Below are positions 34,509 through 46,336 of a stretch of DNA of 64,000 nucleotides, piece after piece. The DNA lies in NCBI GenBank assembly GCA_047495785.1, contig JBLDXI010000010.1, positions 1,550,001-1,614,000 of the forward strand, read 5' to 3'. The DNA comes from Lepidodermella squamata (Eukaryota > Gastrotricha). The translations under genes and the position numbers were made by a program. The notes under the pieces are model-generated. The model was given only the letters and a program-made list of their open reading frames with translations. It had not been told where the DNA came from and ran no database searches. Numbering within the stretch: position 1 is the stretch's first letter; each line of letters begins with the position of its first letter.

Positions 34509-35796
34509 ATGATTCTCTACCAAGTCACGCTGATTTATTTCGCCACATTCCTTCATACATGCGAAGCCCAAAATGGCTTTACTTCACATCCTCAGCCACG
34601 GAGCAACCCGAATTTACTAAATTTAGATCTCATCCACAAGCAATTCGCAAATCACTGCCCATTGATAAAAGCAAGAGACCTACCTCTGGAGTTACAACTC
34701 GGTCGAATTTACGACGCATTTCCCATCAAAATCAACCTTCAATTCATCGTTTTTCGCATCAATGAAATCAACGACCTAGCTCGAACGTAAGTTAGCCTTT
34801 ACTACTAGCATTTTCTAGCGTTAAATCATCGATTTTAGAATGTCTTTGTACGTTACGATGGTGGCCAGTTGGGAGTTACCTTTCACTGGCTGCAAGCCAA
34901 TCGATTCGAAACTGGGTTTAGGCATCGACTATACGCGAAAACTTCGAAATTTTAAACTGCCTCAAAACAAGTCAGAAACGTGGTACCCGACCATCTACCA
35001 CATGAACGCTCTGAAGGCCTCGAATTTCTTCCACAGCGCTGTTCATTACTTGATTTGCATGCCGCATGAAATACCCGTCCGAGTAGAAGCGGGCGGGACT
35101 TCGATTCTCGAAACAAAATGCCCTGGCGGCTTCAGTTTTTCCCGCTTCCCATTCGACCGGCTTGACTGCTTAATAGAATTCCAACTCCCTGAGACCTCGA
35201 ATATCGTCACAATACAGAGTGTTGAATTCGAAATAGCGGATAGATCGAAATTGATCCCGGACGAAGATATGTGGGAATTCATCCCCAATTCACGTCACAA
35301 TTACACACTTGCGAAAATGCCGAGGGAGGATGGACAGACCTCTGACTCAGTTTCGTTCAAGCTGTCATTTCGGAGGAAGTCGCATTACTACTTCGGGACA
35401 ATCTGGCTACCCTGCGCTGTGTTGATCGCTCTACAATTTGCAGCAATGCTCCTCAACCCAGCTTCTCATTCTCGCCCATTGTTTTGCACTTTCCTCGTGC
35501 TGGCATTCAGCGCACTCCTCGGTTTCGTTTACACCATGATCCCGCGTACCTCAGAGACTGTTTACCTTGTAGTAATCCTACAAGCGAAAATAATCGTTTC
35601 TGCATCGCTTACTGCCTACGCATTGATTGCGGTCACGCTGTCTGAGTGTGATTCCTACAAAAAATCGTTTCTTGTAATAGAGAATGTTACGCTCTCCGTT
35701 ATTCGAGTTATCGACTGTATAGTCATTGCCTTCGCCGGGTTTGTTCTCATAGTCATAGACACATTTTGTATAGTTACAATGCTCCTGGAAAAGTAG
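34509..35796 (+). CDS. Array pLGIC E
   Basis: Exons 34509-34786 and 34839-35796, 411 aa. The intron lies at the shared position but within a Thr codon (LART|MSLYV), still phase 2. Signal peptide MILYQVTLIYFATFLHTCEA. Extra Cys pair: HCPLIKARDLPLEL and WELPFTGCK. Loop A region WYPTIYHMNA. Cys-loop CPGGFSFSRFPFDRLDC. M2 SRPLFCTFLVLAFS: Ser at -1', Leu at 2', and Phe at 6', giving an unusually hydrophobic pore entrance that may not conduct or may need a partner subunit (inference). M3-M4 linker SECDSYKKSFLVIENVT. AATAAA about 15 bp after the stop. Confidence 0.9.
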
Positions 35797-36045
35797 CTTT
35801 GTCAGAAAATTAAATAAAAAACTCTAATATGTCAGAGAAATTCTTGTTTCCTTCACAAAAGCATGATCAAAATTAAAAAAATGTTACGATTCCAGTTGAA
35901 CAACGGCGCCCAAATGGTAAATAATGCAGCGAATATTACATTTCGAATCAAGAACTATCAAAAAGATATAATCCAATATCCGGATTTCTTCGATATTCGC
36001 AACTGTTCAAGCGTCAGTTTTATTTTTCATCAGTTTTCTGCTTCA

Positions 36046-37338
36046 ATGAATTCGCGATTTTTCGTTTTTGCATGCTTTTTACCGTTGGTATCGGCAAATC
36101 CATGCGAAACAACTACTTATGATGGGGTTTCATCGATTTATCGTAAACTAGTTTCTGTAGACAACGAGGAAAAGATACTACGTTCATGCATGCTTATTGA
36201 CTCTAACGACCTCCCACAAGACGTCGCTGTATACTCTGAAAATATGAAGTATGAATCATACCCGCCAAATTTAAATTTGCCATCGCAGTTGCCTATCAAC
36301 GCTTCGATGACTTTCGAACTGTTGAATGTAATTGAGATAAACGATTTGGCCGAGAGGTATAATTGAAATATTCTATCAATATTATATCATATTTGAATCT
36401 TACGAAGCCTTAGCGTGTTAGCCAAGGTTTCTATCGTGTGGCACATACCCCCAATCAAAGTTTCAGTCATCAATTGCGACAATTTTGCCACTGATTTTCT
36501 TCATTCTGAAGTACGCCGGGGAAAAAAATGGTTTCCAATGTTGCTGCACAAAAACTCACTAAACAATCCGAATATATTCAACGAATTGGTTACAACAACT
36601 ACAGTTCATTTCGTGGAATCAGATGATCAGAGAGGCCGGCTGTCGGTATCAGCTCAGGTGGCCTCGATTCTGAAATCAAGCTGTGAAGGATTCTCCTTCT
36701 CGAAATTTCCCTTTGATCGAATGACTTGCGAAATAATTTTCGAACCATTCGATCCGCCCAAGTACGTCCACTGGCTCCAGAGCGAAAGCTCTGTTTTGCA
36801 TGATAACGTGGAAAAACTGATTGGAACAACGGAGAACTGGGAAATCGAACCAGGATCGATTCGCCTTGACGTCAGGTTGACAATTATCGCCAACAAATCA
36901 GTCGAGCAACTCGTAATTTTTATTGCAATGAAACGAAAATTCTTCTACTACGTAGGAAATATCTTTGTGCCGATAACTGTGCTCTCAGCTCTGCAGCTGG
37001 CTTCGCTGATCATGGAACCACAAATGCCTGATAGGCCAACATTTGGTATAACAGTGGTTCTGGCGTTTTCTGTCACCCTAACAACGATTTACCAGCAAAT
37101 CCCGTCGACGTCTGAAACAGTGTACCTGATTCAGATTGTTCAGGCTGATTTCATCATTTCAGCCGCTATCACGATCTATTCACTTCTGGCTTGCACGGCT
37201 GCAGATGAAAAGTGGGCTAGCAAGAAGATTGGCCGATTCAGCGTTATAAGGCTCCTGGACTTGGCAATGTTTCTAATCGCAACTGTAACGATTGGGGTCA
37301 TAAATGTCATTTTTCTCGGCAAAATGACACAAGAATGA
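36046..37338 (+). CDS. Array pLGIC F
   Basis: Exons 36046-36356 and 36408-37338, 413 aa. The frame is open back to 35863, but the ATG at 36046 opens a signal peptide (MNSRFFVFACFLPLVSA). Two acceptors are possible; 36406-36407 is chosen because it restores the SLSVLAKV motif seen in the sisters. The N-terminal Cys motif is diverged (SCMLIDSNDLPQDV) with a 20-residue insertion before the intron, and the partner Cys follows later (KVSVINC). Cys-loop is one residue shorter than in A-E (CEGFSFSKFPFDRMTC, 14 between). M2 DRPTFGITVVLAFS has Asp at -1' and Thr at 2', as expected for a cation pore. Linker ADEKWASKKIGRFS. It converges with the GABA-B-like pseudogene, 95 bp away. Confidence 0.88.
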
Positions 37339-37433
37339 CATTCGGAAAATCAAAAACAGGTTGTTTCTTACATTTCAACATTTCATCTTTTCTACCTACA
37401 ATCGTTAATGCTTGGAATAATATGTTATGTGAG

Positions 37434-39715
37434 TCAATTTGGTCGTAAAATAATGAATGAAGTGATAGCTGAGGCTGACCAAGCAAGAAAAGATAAGCCA
37501 ATCATTTTCTCAACAGGATATTTTTCAAGCACAAAACCAAGCAGTATTGCCCCTGTATAGAGAGTTGTCAGGTTAGCTATCGCAATTCGATACCTAAAGA
37601 GTTGCTTATCACGAAAGTTCAGGCGCCGGATGTCATAGGAAAACCACACAGCAGCTAAGAACATCAAAGCATTGAGCACCACTATTGGAATCATCCAATC
37701 ATTTTCGTGCTGTGACTTGAAAGTGGCTGATTGAAAATACGTGAAAGTGTCTGTTTTCTCATCGTAAGAATTCGCTTTCACTTCAACCACAGAAAACGGA
37801 ACTGCTGGGCCTGTTACGAACCAAGCTAGCAGATACAAAGTTGTTGCAATGCCGGATATCAGCAAGCATTTGATTAAATATGTACCCAATGCTTTCTGAT
37901 CATATTCGTACTTTACTTTACAACCTGTTTTTCTCCAGGGAGACATGGATGACGTGCGATTATTGACAGCCTTTGCCGTCTTCCTGGCGAAGAATATGTG
38001 CAATGACAGACTTCCGTGTAGTAAGGTGAGCGAGAAGGCGGCTAATCCACGTTGAAGGTAAAATGCGAAAACGTCAGTGCTCGATGTCACTGGATATCCG
38101 GCGAAAATTGAAGCTGAACTCAATAAACTACAGCCTATGACAGCTAAAATGCTAGTTTTGTCAAGACGAGCCTTCGAAACAGCAAGGCCAACAGTGAGAA
38201 CAATTGTGATTGAAGCGAAGCCCACTAGAGTCCAAAAGTAACCGTTTGGTATTGCCGTAAGCTGAATCCTATCGGTTCTTCTATCTTTCGGTGGCGTGCT
38301 ATCAACTGTATAATATACTTTCCAACGGCGTAGCTGGAAAAATCCTTGGGCGAGGCTGTAGCGTTGGTTCGTTGTAGCCAACTGACTACCTGAGTTCCTT
38401 GATCGAGACCCAGCCACTGAAGAGCGACAAATACATCGTCATCAGGCTCAAGACGAGATGAGAACTTGAAACGACCGAATCTCAGGCCGGCAAAGTCTAT
38501 TTTAGCCATCGATTCATTGGCGATTCTCATGACATCAGTGGGATTGTTTTTGTAATCGGCGATAGTCATGCTGAGGTTTTTAAGCCGTTCAACAGTTGAG
38601 TGTCCTAGAGCTGCGGCTAAGACTCCATCGTGGCAAACGGTTCTTTTATCATAATCCGCTGGCTTGATGTCCACGGTTTTGTTCATAGCCACCCACATTG
38701 CATCGAAACGTTTGTCAAACTCATTTGAATCATAGCCAAGGGTTGATTTCATCAGAGGATCGCTAACAATACGAGTTGTGCTCCCGAACCAAAACGTAAT
38801 TTTGTACTGCTCCAGCAGCATTGATCGCTTGCAGGTCGGCGTGATCCATTCAGGTAAGCTGGAAGGCTCGACATACGCAGAAATTTGCATGGTAAAGGCG
38901 TATCTCGGCCCTGTCATTCCGAACTCGTACATTTTTCAGAGCAACTTGAGGACTAAAGGACCAGAATTTATCGGGGAATCCACGATTCTTATGTCAGCTT
39001 GTTTCAGCATGAAGATGGTTTGATCTGTAATGTCAATTACAACGTCAAAATACGGAATTTCGAAGCCGAGTTTGAGTCCTTCGTTTACCACTGAAATCGC
39101 GATTTGAAACGTCACAGCGTTCTGCACGTCCGAAATCAGGCCGAATCTGTTCCAAAGACCGACGGCTCGAATAAACTTCAGGCGAGGGTATATGACAACG
39201 TCAGCGCCAGGTCGCATTCGATACATGTTGGGATAGACACTCCGTCTGGCTGTCATCGACGGGCTACTACATCCGAACGCTGATTGAACCATGTCGAGGT
39301 AGGAAACGGTTAGCGAAGCTCCTTGGCATCCTCCTGAAAACCACAGGCCAGCAAAAATCGGCGAGAACAGCTCCTCCCTGTTGTCGATGCTATTCAAACG
39401 GTACTGAACGAGCTGCTGAGAGGCGAGGATGCCACTTGGACCCTCGTCGCCGAAAACAGGGACTATGTTGAGGTCGGGCAGCAAATCATTCCGGCTATTG
39501 ATTTCATCCAGAACAACCTCTGAAGCAATCATACATGCTTCACCTTTCCGAGGATCATCGCCTGTTTTCGGAACAATAATGAGCATAGATATGTTGTTGC
39601 GTTTGATGGCGAAGCATTGGCAACGAACGTTAGCAAAGAGTATGAATATGAAAATGCTTAACATTTGCCTCAATTTTAAAAGTGAAAGAAACCTGTAGAT
39701 ATCTGTCGGTTTCAT
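37434..39715 (-). pseudogene. GABA-B-like class C GPCR, disrupted copy
   Basis: Intronless relative of the intact gene at 43364-45646, read 39715 to 37434. It encodes the same parts: signal peptide, periplasmic-binding-type ligand domain (IIVPKTGDDPRKGEAC, VVLDEINSRNDLL, GCSSPSMTARRSVYPN) and the seven-helix domain ending FIILRPN. Two breaks are visible by comparison with the sister. First, TGT (Cys) is TGA at 38936-38938, a nonsense codon after LVLKLL. Second, around 38305-38315, just after the VGKY codons, 16 bases present in the sister are missing, shifting the frame before the membrane domain. A 3-base difference (LGHS against LGLHS) is neutral. The rest is still close to the sister, so decay is recent. 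A spliced rescue is unlikely because no GT-AG pair frames either break. Sequencing error cannot be excluded for one break but is unlikely for both. Confidence 0.85.
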
Positions 39716-40140
39716 GTGATATAACTCGCGTCAGGATTGTGCTTGATGAAAATTCTAAACGGAAAGCCAGTTTGATTGTTAATCGCCGGAAACTTGTAGG
39801 GTGTGCGTGACGATGTCAGTGACAGCGGAAAACGATGAGCAATACGCCTTCCAATGTCGTCAATCGAAATGCATGGAGCTGAAAGAGAAAAGCGCAAATC
39901 GGAAAACAACTACGTCGTCGTTGCCAAGCGTGTATAACAAAACAAGACTCCGCTATTGGACGGCGCGAGCACAAAAGATGGAGGCCAATCGACCAATACA
40001 AATTAAACATTGTTATTGCTAATTGCATTTCGCCTTCACGCACGTTTCATTTCCTATCATTAACATGTTTAGGTCTTCAGGGTCAAGCTTTGCAGCCCTT
40101 GATCGACAGCTGACATTTTACGAAAATCGGCAAAAGAATT
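39716..40140. other. Upstream region duplicated with the GPCR copies
   Basis: The first 100 or so bases upstream of this pseudogene match the region upstream of the intact sister (45700-45810): shared pieces include CATGTGATA, GAAATTCTAAACG / GAAAATTCTAAACG and AATCGCCGGAA. The duplication therefore included the promoter. No other gene seen. Confidence 0.5.
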
Positions 40141-40172
40141 AAAACTTCAAGTTTCCAATAGGAGTTTCATCT

Positions 40173-41046
40173 CCGTAATCCGGTACAACTTTGAACATTT
40201 CAAGCAAATCAGCTTTTCTCTGAAACCATGGGTATCTACCGCTTTGGAATTTTACTGAGCAAAGGTCTTGTTGAGATCTAATACTTTGCCAAGTTTCATC
40301 AGCACAGCCCCCACAGTCTCTTTTTTGAAAATTCCCGAAAAAACAACGTTTTCAGTCTACTTTGAAGTGTTGTCCTGCGATAACCCTAGCAGATATCCGC
40401 GGGTCCAACTTAGCGAATTCAAGCTTATACTTTTCTGAAGAAGTAGGCAAAAAGGCACGCTCATCTATAGAGTGGTTTTCGCGTGGCATGCGCTCAAAGT
40501 TGCAAGGGAAGCAGGTACAACTTTGAACACTATAGAAATTAATTATTTTGACGTTGAGGAGAATGTCTCGCACTGTTGCTATCACTAAATTTATCGCGCG
40601 CGCAGTTGTCAAAGTAACTTGACATTTTTGTTTCGGTTTTTGTGCCAAAATGAAGAGAATTTAATCCTCTATCGATTGAATATATGGTTCTCGCTCGAAA
40701 AATTTAAAGGGAAAAAATTGTGCTCGCACTGAAAAATTAGGGCGGGTGACCTCAAGCGAGCGCACCACCAAGTAAAAATTATACACGTAAATTGTTTCAT
40801 TCTCAAATTTCAATCGTAACAAATCTATATTCAATCGATAGAAAATTTAATCTACTTTATTTTGATGTAAAAGCCGTCGTGAAATTCATAGATTGCCCTT
40901 CGATTTCAGTTCAAAATGAGCTGGTCACTAGGAGGCCAATAGGAGCGCAATTTTTTCCTTTAGTATTTTTGTCATGAGATGATATCCGTACCTGGGAGCT
41001 TGGCCTACTTTCTACACTGCGTGTTCAAAGTTGTACCGGATTACGG
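40173..41046. mobile_element. Inverted-repeat element, probable MITE or foldback transposon
   Basis: A 25-bp perfect inverted repeat bounds this stretch: 40173-40197 (begins CCGTAATCCGGTACAACTTT) and its reverse complement at 41022-41046. A third copy of its inner half occurs at 40513-40529. Nested inside is a second perfect 17-bp inverted repeat, 40668-40684 with 40826-40842. No transposase frame is present. No convincing target-site duplication was seen immediately outside the ends, so the true element borders are uncertain. Confidence 0.6.
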
Positions 41047-42370
41047 TAAGTCTCTTCTCTATGATCATTATGTTTCCGATTTTCCGAGTCAAAGTCCATC
41101 GTCATTCAGCAAAAAATTGCACCTGGTGGATTGGTGACTTGGTCGCTTGGTCGCCTGGCGGATGAGTAGTAATCATTATTTTGAGCCAAAAAAGTGTAAT
41201 CTGCATTCATTTATCGCAGAGTAGCAAGTCCACTCGCTGGCCGATTTTTCGGGAAAGCATTGTTATCTTTCGATAGCAGTTGACAACATCGGTGAACATC
41301 GGTGCCAATCTAAACGCCAGGCAGGGGTTGGATATGAACGCCTTTTTCGAGCTTTCGTTGCGAGAAAAGCCTTTTTCCTGCAGCGTAATGAATTATCGGC
41401 CTTGAATAACATATCTGATTTAAATAACGGTGATGTGGCCTTTCGATCAGCTTTCTCAATTGCAAGGGATGGTTCGAAAATTTGAATGACTTCAAGATGA
41501 AAGGCCCAGTCCGCCAGCTGAAAAGCCTTATTGAACAGTCAGTCGCATATTACCGTTGATGTGAGAACCGTTCGATCCAAGGTTCGCGTCAAAATAACAA
41601 ACACCAATCATAACGGATTTGCCAAGGTGAGCTCTGAACTTGAGGTAGAATACCTGTAGAAAATATCGAACTTTCTGGCTTTCAAGGCTTTCTCAACCAG
41701 GCTTGCCCAAGAGCCGTTGATGAGAGCTTTTTTGTGCCTGACGACTGACGTGGCCAAATTCGAAAAATGTACCGCATTCGCGATTCGTCTAAACGAGCCG
41801 CTCTCTGAAAAAACTAGCAGGTGTACTAAGGCTTTTCATCGCTGCGCAACTGGTTTTCGACGCTGTGATAAGGCGAGATCTGGAGCAGGAAAACTGATGC
41901 TTTTCAACTTCAAATCAACATGGCAGAGAACTGTTGAGCCAGTCTTCTTGCCAACATGTGTACGAATGTCTTGACGATCAAGGCATCCTTCTTTACGCCT
42001 TGTCGACAGAATTGGTAGAAATCATGTTGAAGCAGCAGCGTTCTGATATTGCGAATAATACTAATGCAACAGCCATTTCACGAAAAATCCTACGCCTCGT
42101 AAATATTCGGGAAAGCTTGTTCTTTTAATAAATGTGCGCTGTTCGTTTTAATTCCAATTAAACAAGCGAAATGAAGGAGTAAAGAGAAAAGATCACTTAT
42201 TGTTGCTTAATTATTATTATGATTATTTATTATCCTCTCGCCTTCAATCGTAGTATTCAGAATTTGTTATTTTGTAACGCATCGTCGTACGTTCTGCCGT
42301 TCAAAACCGTTTCTCCAAAATCATAAAAACTAAAACACCGTCACTCAAACAACGGCGATTTGCGGGAGCA
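41047..42370. other. Intergenic, probable repeat debris
   Basis: About 1.3 kb between the inverted-repeat element and the LINE fragment. Open frames such as 41717-41974 and 41934-42128 have no family I recognise; the composition suggests decayed mobile DNA, but I cannot name it. Confidence 0.3.
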
Positions 42371-42670
42371 ATGTCTTACATGTACAAAATCATCTTAGCT
42401 AAGAAAGGCACGCCAAAAATCCGGAACCATTTCAAGGAGCTACCGGTCAAAACAACAAACTCACGCGACTCAGCAAATCGTCATCAGTATCAAGTGGCAT
42501 TGATGTCAAAATTTGCTTTGGATAGCAAGCGAAAGCCTATCGAGCCCTACCACCGGCTAGTGAAATTGGTAGACACCTGGAACGAGCTCCCAAAAACTTG
42601 CTTCACGAAACGTGTTGACATCGAACGCTTCAAAAAGAGTGCGAAAAGAGGCTGCACCTCATCACCGTGA
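42371..42670 (+). mobile_element. C-terminal fragment of a LINE reverse-transcriptase protein
   Basis: A 99-codon open frame contains YHRLVKLVDTWNELPK followed by VDIERFKKSAKR. This matches the pattern R-x-V-x-x-W-N-x-L-P ... V-x-x-F-K that closes the reverse-transcriptase proteins of many non-LTR retrotransposons. No upstream polymerase motifs or 5' part are present, so it is a short 5'-truncated or decayed remnant. A run AATAAAAAAAATATTA follows shortly after the stop. It lies between the two GPCR copies. Confidence 0.55.
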
Positions 42671-43363
42671 TAAACTCAGCCGAAGTTTTTGCGTAAATAA
42701 AAAAAATATTATACTAGTTCATAGCCATCTTCGCGATAAAACTTTAAAGCAAATTTTCAAGCCTTGAATTTTTCGTCGATTACCCTGATGTGCTTGGCAA
42801 TGGGTGTTTCGGTGCACCCTATCATTCTGCAGTCCGGTACTTACCAATTTGTGTAAAAAGGAAGCCGCCAATTCTCGCTATATAGCTGTATCGGGAGGTG
42901 AACCGGATACAATGCTTCCGAAATCGCTCGTAATAGTATTTATGGGATTCGAAGGAGGAAGGAGTGCATAATTTAGTTATTGTACTTGGATATTGGCTGA
43001 GAGACGTCCGGCTCGCGAAAGCGAGCCAGCGTACCTCTACTCCCATTGGCTACTTTCCTTGTAGCGTTGTCGCGTTGTCGGGCCCAAAACAGGCAATTTT
43101 CGACGTCGCGAAGCGAAGCGCGACAAAATGCATTGTTATTTCTGTCGCTACTTGTTACGCAACCGTCGCCCAGCCCCATTGTTCGGGCGCCTGTTGCGTC
43201 GCTGAATCCGTGAACACCATAGCGCTTTGTCGCGCAAAACACTGATGCGACACGCGCGACGAGTCCGTGAACCCAGCATTACATGTCAAAATTTCACCTT
43301 TCTTACATATCAACAATAGTTGCGTTTATTAACGCTCGAAACAATATTAACGCTCAATATGAG
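42671..43363. other. Intergenic with a GC/CpG-rich block
   Basis: The part 43010-43275 is much richer in CGCG than the flanks and carries repeated half-sites such as TCCGTGAAC (near 43209 and 43265). It may be a non-autonomous DNA transposon, but no clear terminal inverted repeats were found. Overlapping open frames on both strands look spurious. Confidence 0.3.
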
Positions 43364-45646
43364 TCAATTTGGTCTCAGGATGATGAATGAAGTTATAGCC
43401 GAGCCTGACCAAGCTAGAAACGACAAGCCAATCATTTTCTCAACAGGATATTGTTCGAGCACAAAAACGAGCAGTATAGCCCCTGTAAAGAGAGTTGTCA
43501 GGTTAGCTATCGCAATTCGATATCTAGAGAGTTGCTTATCACGTAAGTCCAGGCGCCGGATGTCATAGGAAAACCAAGCAGCAGCTAGGAATATCAAAGC
43601 ATTAAGAGCCACTAATGGAATCAGCCAAGCATTTTCGTGGAGTGACTCTAACGATTCTGATTGAAAATACGTGAATGTGTCAGTTTTTTCATCGTACGAG
43701 TTCGCCTTAACTTCGACCGCTGAGTACGGAACTGGCGGGTCTGTTACAAACCAAGCTAGCAGATATAAAGTTGTTGCAATGCCGGAAATCAGCAAGCACT
43801 TCACCAAATATGTATCCAAGGCTTTCTGGTCATATTCGTACTTCACAATTCCTGTTTTTCTCCAGGGAGCTGTATTAGTTGATGGGTACATGGATGAAGA
43901 GCGATTGACGACAACTTTGGCAGTCTTTTTGATGAAGAACATATGAAATGACAGACTTCCGTGTAATAGCGTGAGCGAGATTGCGGTTAATCCACGTTGG
44001 AGGTAAAATGCGAAGACGTCAGCGCTCGATGTCACGGGATATCCGATAAAAATTGAAGCCAAGTTTAAAATAGTACAGCCAATGACAGCGAAAGTGCTCG
44101 TTTTGTCAAGCCGACCCTTCGAAACAGCAAGGCCAATATTGAAAACAATTGTGATTAAAGCCAAGCCTACTAGCGTCCAAAAGTAACCTTTCGGTATTGC
44201 TGAAAGCTGGATCTTCTCGACCCTTCTATCTTTTGGAGGCATGTTATCAGCAGTAAGCCAATTGGGTGAGAGGAAATACTTTCCAACAGTGTAGCTTGAA
44301 AAATCCTTAGATGAGGCCGTAGCGTTGGTTCGTTGAAGCCAACTTACTACCTGGGATCCCCGATCGAAGCCCAGCCATTGAAGAGCGACAAATACGTCAT
44401 CATCAGGCTCAAGACGAGATGAGAACTTGAAACGACCAAATCGAAGTCCGACAAAGTCTATTTTAGCCATAGATTCATTGGCGATTTTCATTACGTCAGT
44501 CGGATAATCTCTGTAATTGTCAATTGTCATGTTGCGGTTTTTGAGACGTTCAACAGTTGAATGAAGTCCTAGAGCTGCGGCTAAGACTCCATCGTGGCAA
44601 ACGGTTCTCTTATCATAATCGGCCGGCTTGATGTCCACGTTTTTACCCATAGCAACCCATTTTACGTCGAATCGCTTGTCAAACTCATTCGAATCATATC
44701 CAAGCGTTGATTTCATCAGCGGATCGCTTACAATACGAGTTGTGCTCCCAAACCAAAACGTAATTTTGTATTGCTCCAGCAACATTGATCGTTTGCAGGT
44801 CGGCGTGAACCATTCAGGTAGGCTAGAAGGTTCAACATAGGCTGAAATTTGCATGGTAAAGGCGTATCTCGGCCCTGACATTCCAAACTCGTACATTTTA
44901 CAGAGCAACTTGAGGACTAAAGGACCAGAATTCATTGGTGAATCGACAATTCGAATGTCAGCCTGTTTCAGCATCAAGACGGTTTGATCTGTTATGTCAG
45001 TGACAACGTCAAAATACGGAATTTCGAAGCCGAGGCTGAGACCTTCGTTTGCCATTGAAATCGCGATTTGAAACGTTACAGCGTTTAGTACGTCTGAAAT
45101 GAGGCCAAATCTGTTCCAAAGACCAACAGATCGAATGAACTTCAGACGAGGATATATGACCATATCGGCTCCTGATCGCATTCGATACATATTGGGATAG
45201 ACACTCCGTCTGGCCGTCATCGATGGGCTGCTACAACCAAACGCTGACTGAACCATGTCGAGGTAGGAAACGGTCGGCGAGGCTCCCTGGCATCCGCCTG
45301 AATACCACAGACCAGCAAAAATCGGCGAGAACAGCTCCTCTCTGTTGTCGATGCTATTCAAACGGTACTTAACGAGCTGCTGAGAAGCGAGGATGCCACT
45401 TGGACCCTCATCGCCGAAAACAGGGACTATGTTGAGGTCGGGCAGCAAATCATTGCGACTATTGATTTCATCCAGAACAACCTCTGAAGCAATCATACAT
45501 GCTTCACCTTTCCGAGGATCGTCGCCTGTTTTCGGAACAATGATAAGCATCGATATGTTGCTGCGCTTGACGGCAAGGCAATGGCGACGAATGTTGATAA
45601 CAATTACCAAAGTGAAAATAAAGTTGGATAACATTTTGAGGAGCAT
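43364..45646 (-). CDS. GABA-B-like class C GPCR, intact and intronless
   Basis: Metabotropic receptor of class C. A single open frame of 760 aa: signal region 1-26; periplasmic-binding-type ligand domain about 30-465 (IIVPKTGDDPRKGEACMIAS, FGDEGPSGILASQ, GCSSPSMTARR, VGLWNRFGLISD); then directly seven membrane helices about 485-755 (GYFWTLVGLALITIV; YLQRGLTAISLTLLHGSLSF; TTLYLLAWFV; LSFLAWSGSAITSFIIL). There is no Cys-rich linker between the domains, as in GABA-B and unlike mGlu receptors. The protein stops within five residues after the last helix, so it lacks the cytosolic coiled-coil tail by which vertebrate GABA-B subunits pair. All nearby genes have introns, this one has none, so a retrogene origin is possible. 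Its sister at 37434-39715 is broken. Whether GABA is the ligand is unknown. Confidence 0.9.
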   Translation of the reverse strand: MLLKMLSNFIFTLVIVINIRRHCLAVKRSNISMLIIVPKTGDDPRKGEACMIASEVVLDEINSRNDLLPDLNIVPVFGDEGPSGILASQQLVKYRLNSIDNREELFSPIFAGLWYSGGCQGASPTVSYLDMVQSAFGCSSPSMTARRSVYPNMYRMRSGADMVIYPRLKFIRSVGLWNRFGLISDVLNAVTFQIAISMANEGLSLGFEIPYFDVVTDITDQTVLMLKQADIRIVDSPMNSGPLVLKLLCKMYEFGMSGPRYAFTMQISAYVEPSSLPEWFTPTCKRSMLLEQYKITFWFGSTTRIVSDPLMKSTLGYDSNEFDKRFDVKWVAMGKNVDIKPADYDKRTVCHDGVLAAALGLHSTVERLKNRNMTIDNYRDYPTDVMKIANESMAKIDFVGLRFGRFKFSSRLEPDDDVFVALQWLGFDRGSQVVSWLQRTNATASSKDFSSYTVGKYFLSPNWLTADNMPPKDRRVEKIQLSAIPKGYFWTLVGLALITIVFNIGLAVSKGRLDKTSTFAVIGCTILNLASIFIGYPVTSSADVFAFYLQRGLTAISLTLLHGSLSFHMFFIKKTAKVVVNRSSSMYPSTNTAPWRKTGIVKYEYDQKALDTYLVKCLLISGIATTLYLLAWFVTDPPVPYSAVEVKANSYDEKTDTFTYFQSESLESLHENAWLIPLVALNALIFLAAAWFSYDIRRLDLRDKQLSRYRIAIANLTTLFTGAILLVFVLEQYPVEKMIGLSFLAWSGSAITSFIILRPN

Positions 45647-46336
45647 CTTTTTGCTTCACTTTTTCAAGTAAATAAGATCTTTTGGCTTTTAAAACTTTTA
45701 TCATGTGATAAAACTGGCATGAATTGTGCGTGATTGAAATTCTAAACGTTGCTGCACGGGAAGCCTGTTTTTGACTCTCAATCGCCGGAAGCTAAAAGGG
45801 TGTGTTATTGCACAAAGGTGACAAGGGCTAACGCATCAAAATGCCATTAAACGTGGAGCAGCCAGAAACAACCTAGAATTTAAGACATTTTGAAAATTGT
45901 CTAAAGGTTGAGGTGATATTAGTACCAAAACATGCGGCATCTCGATTATTTGGGAATATCCAATAGAATGTTCCAATCATTGAATTCACTGAGATGAGCT
46001 ATTTCGAGAAAAAGACTTCATGTCGGAAGCTTATTTACGATCATGGTTGAGGAAATCCAGTCTATGCCTTAGGTAATCACACAGAGGATTTTAAGATGAC
46101 GCAACAATGGTTTTCCATGTAATGCCGTCCACAATGCGCTGAATCATCGTTTCGATCTGCGGCTACTTCGTGAAATGAGCGAATGTAATTTTTATATTTT
46201 TAAATCTCAAGGACCGCCCTCGGTCCGTTATCCCACGATTGATCATTTTTTGTCGTTAAAAAATCTCCAATTTTCCAGATGATGTATTTTCAATTTAGTA
46301 GGCCACGAAACCATTTTTTTGTCATTTGGTCAAAAG
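45647..46336. promoter_or_regulatory. Upstream region shared by the GPCR and pLGIC G
   Basis: 690 bp between divergent genes. The first 160 bp match the region upstream of the broken sister. A 3' splice-like TTTTCCAG ends at 46278, upstream of the ATG of G at 46337. Nothing else is identified. Confidence 0.4.

Noticed and set aside
35863-36045. Upstream extension of pLGIC F by 61 codons.
   Set aside because: Lys/Asn-rich, would bury the signal peptide; the downstream ATG matches the sister genes.
43010-43275. CGCG-rich block as a possible transposon or CpG island.
   Set aside because: No matching terminal repeats or target duplication found; kept only as a compositional note.
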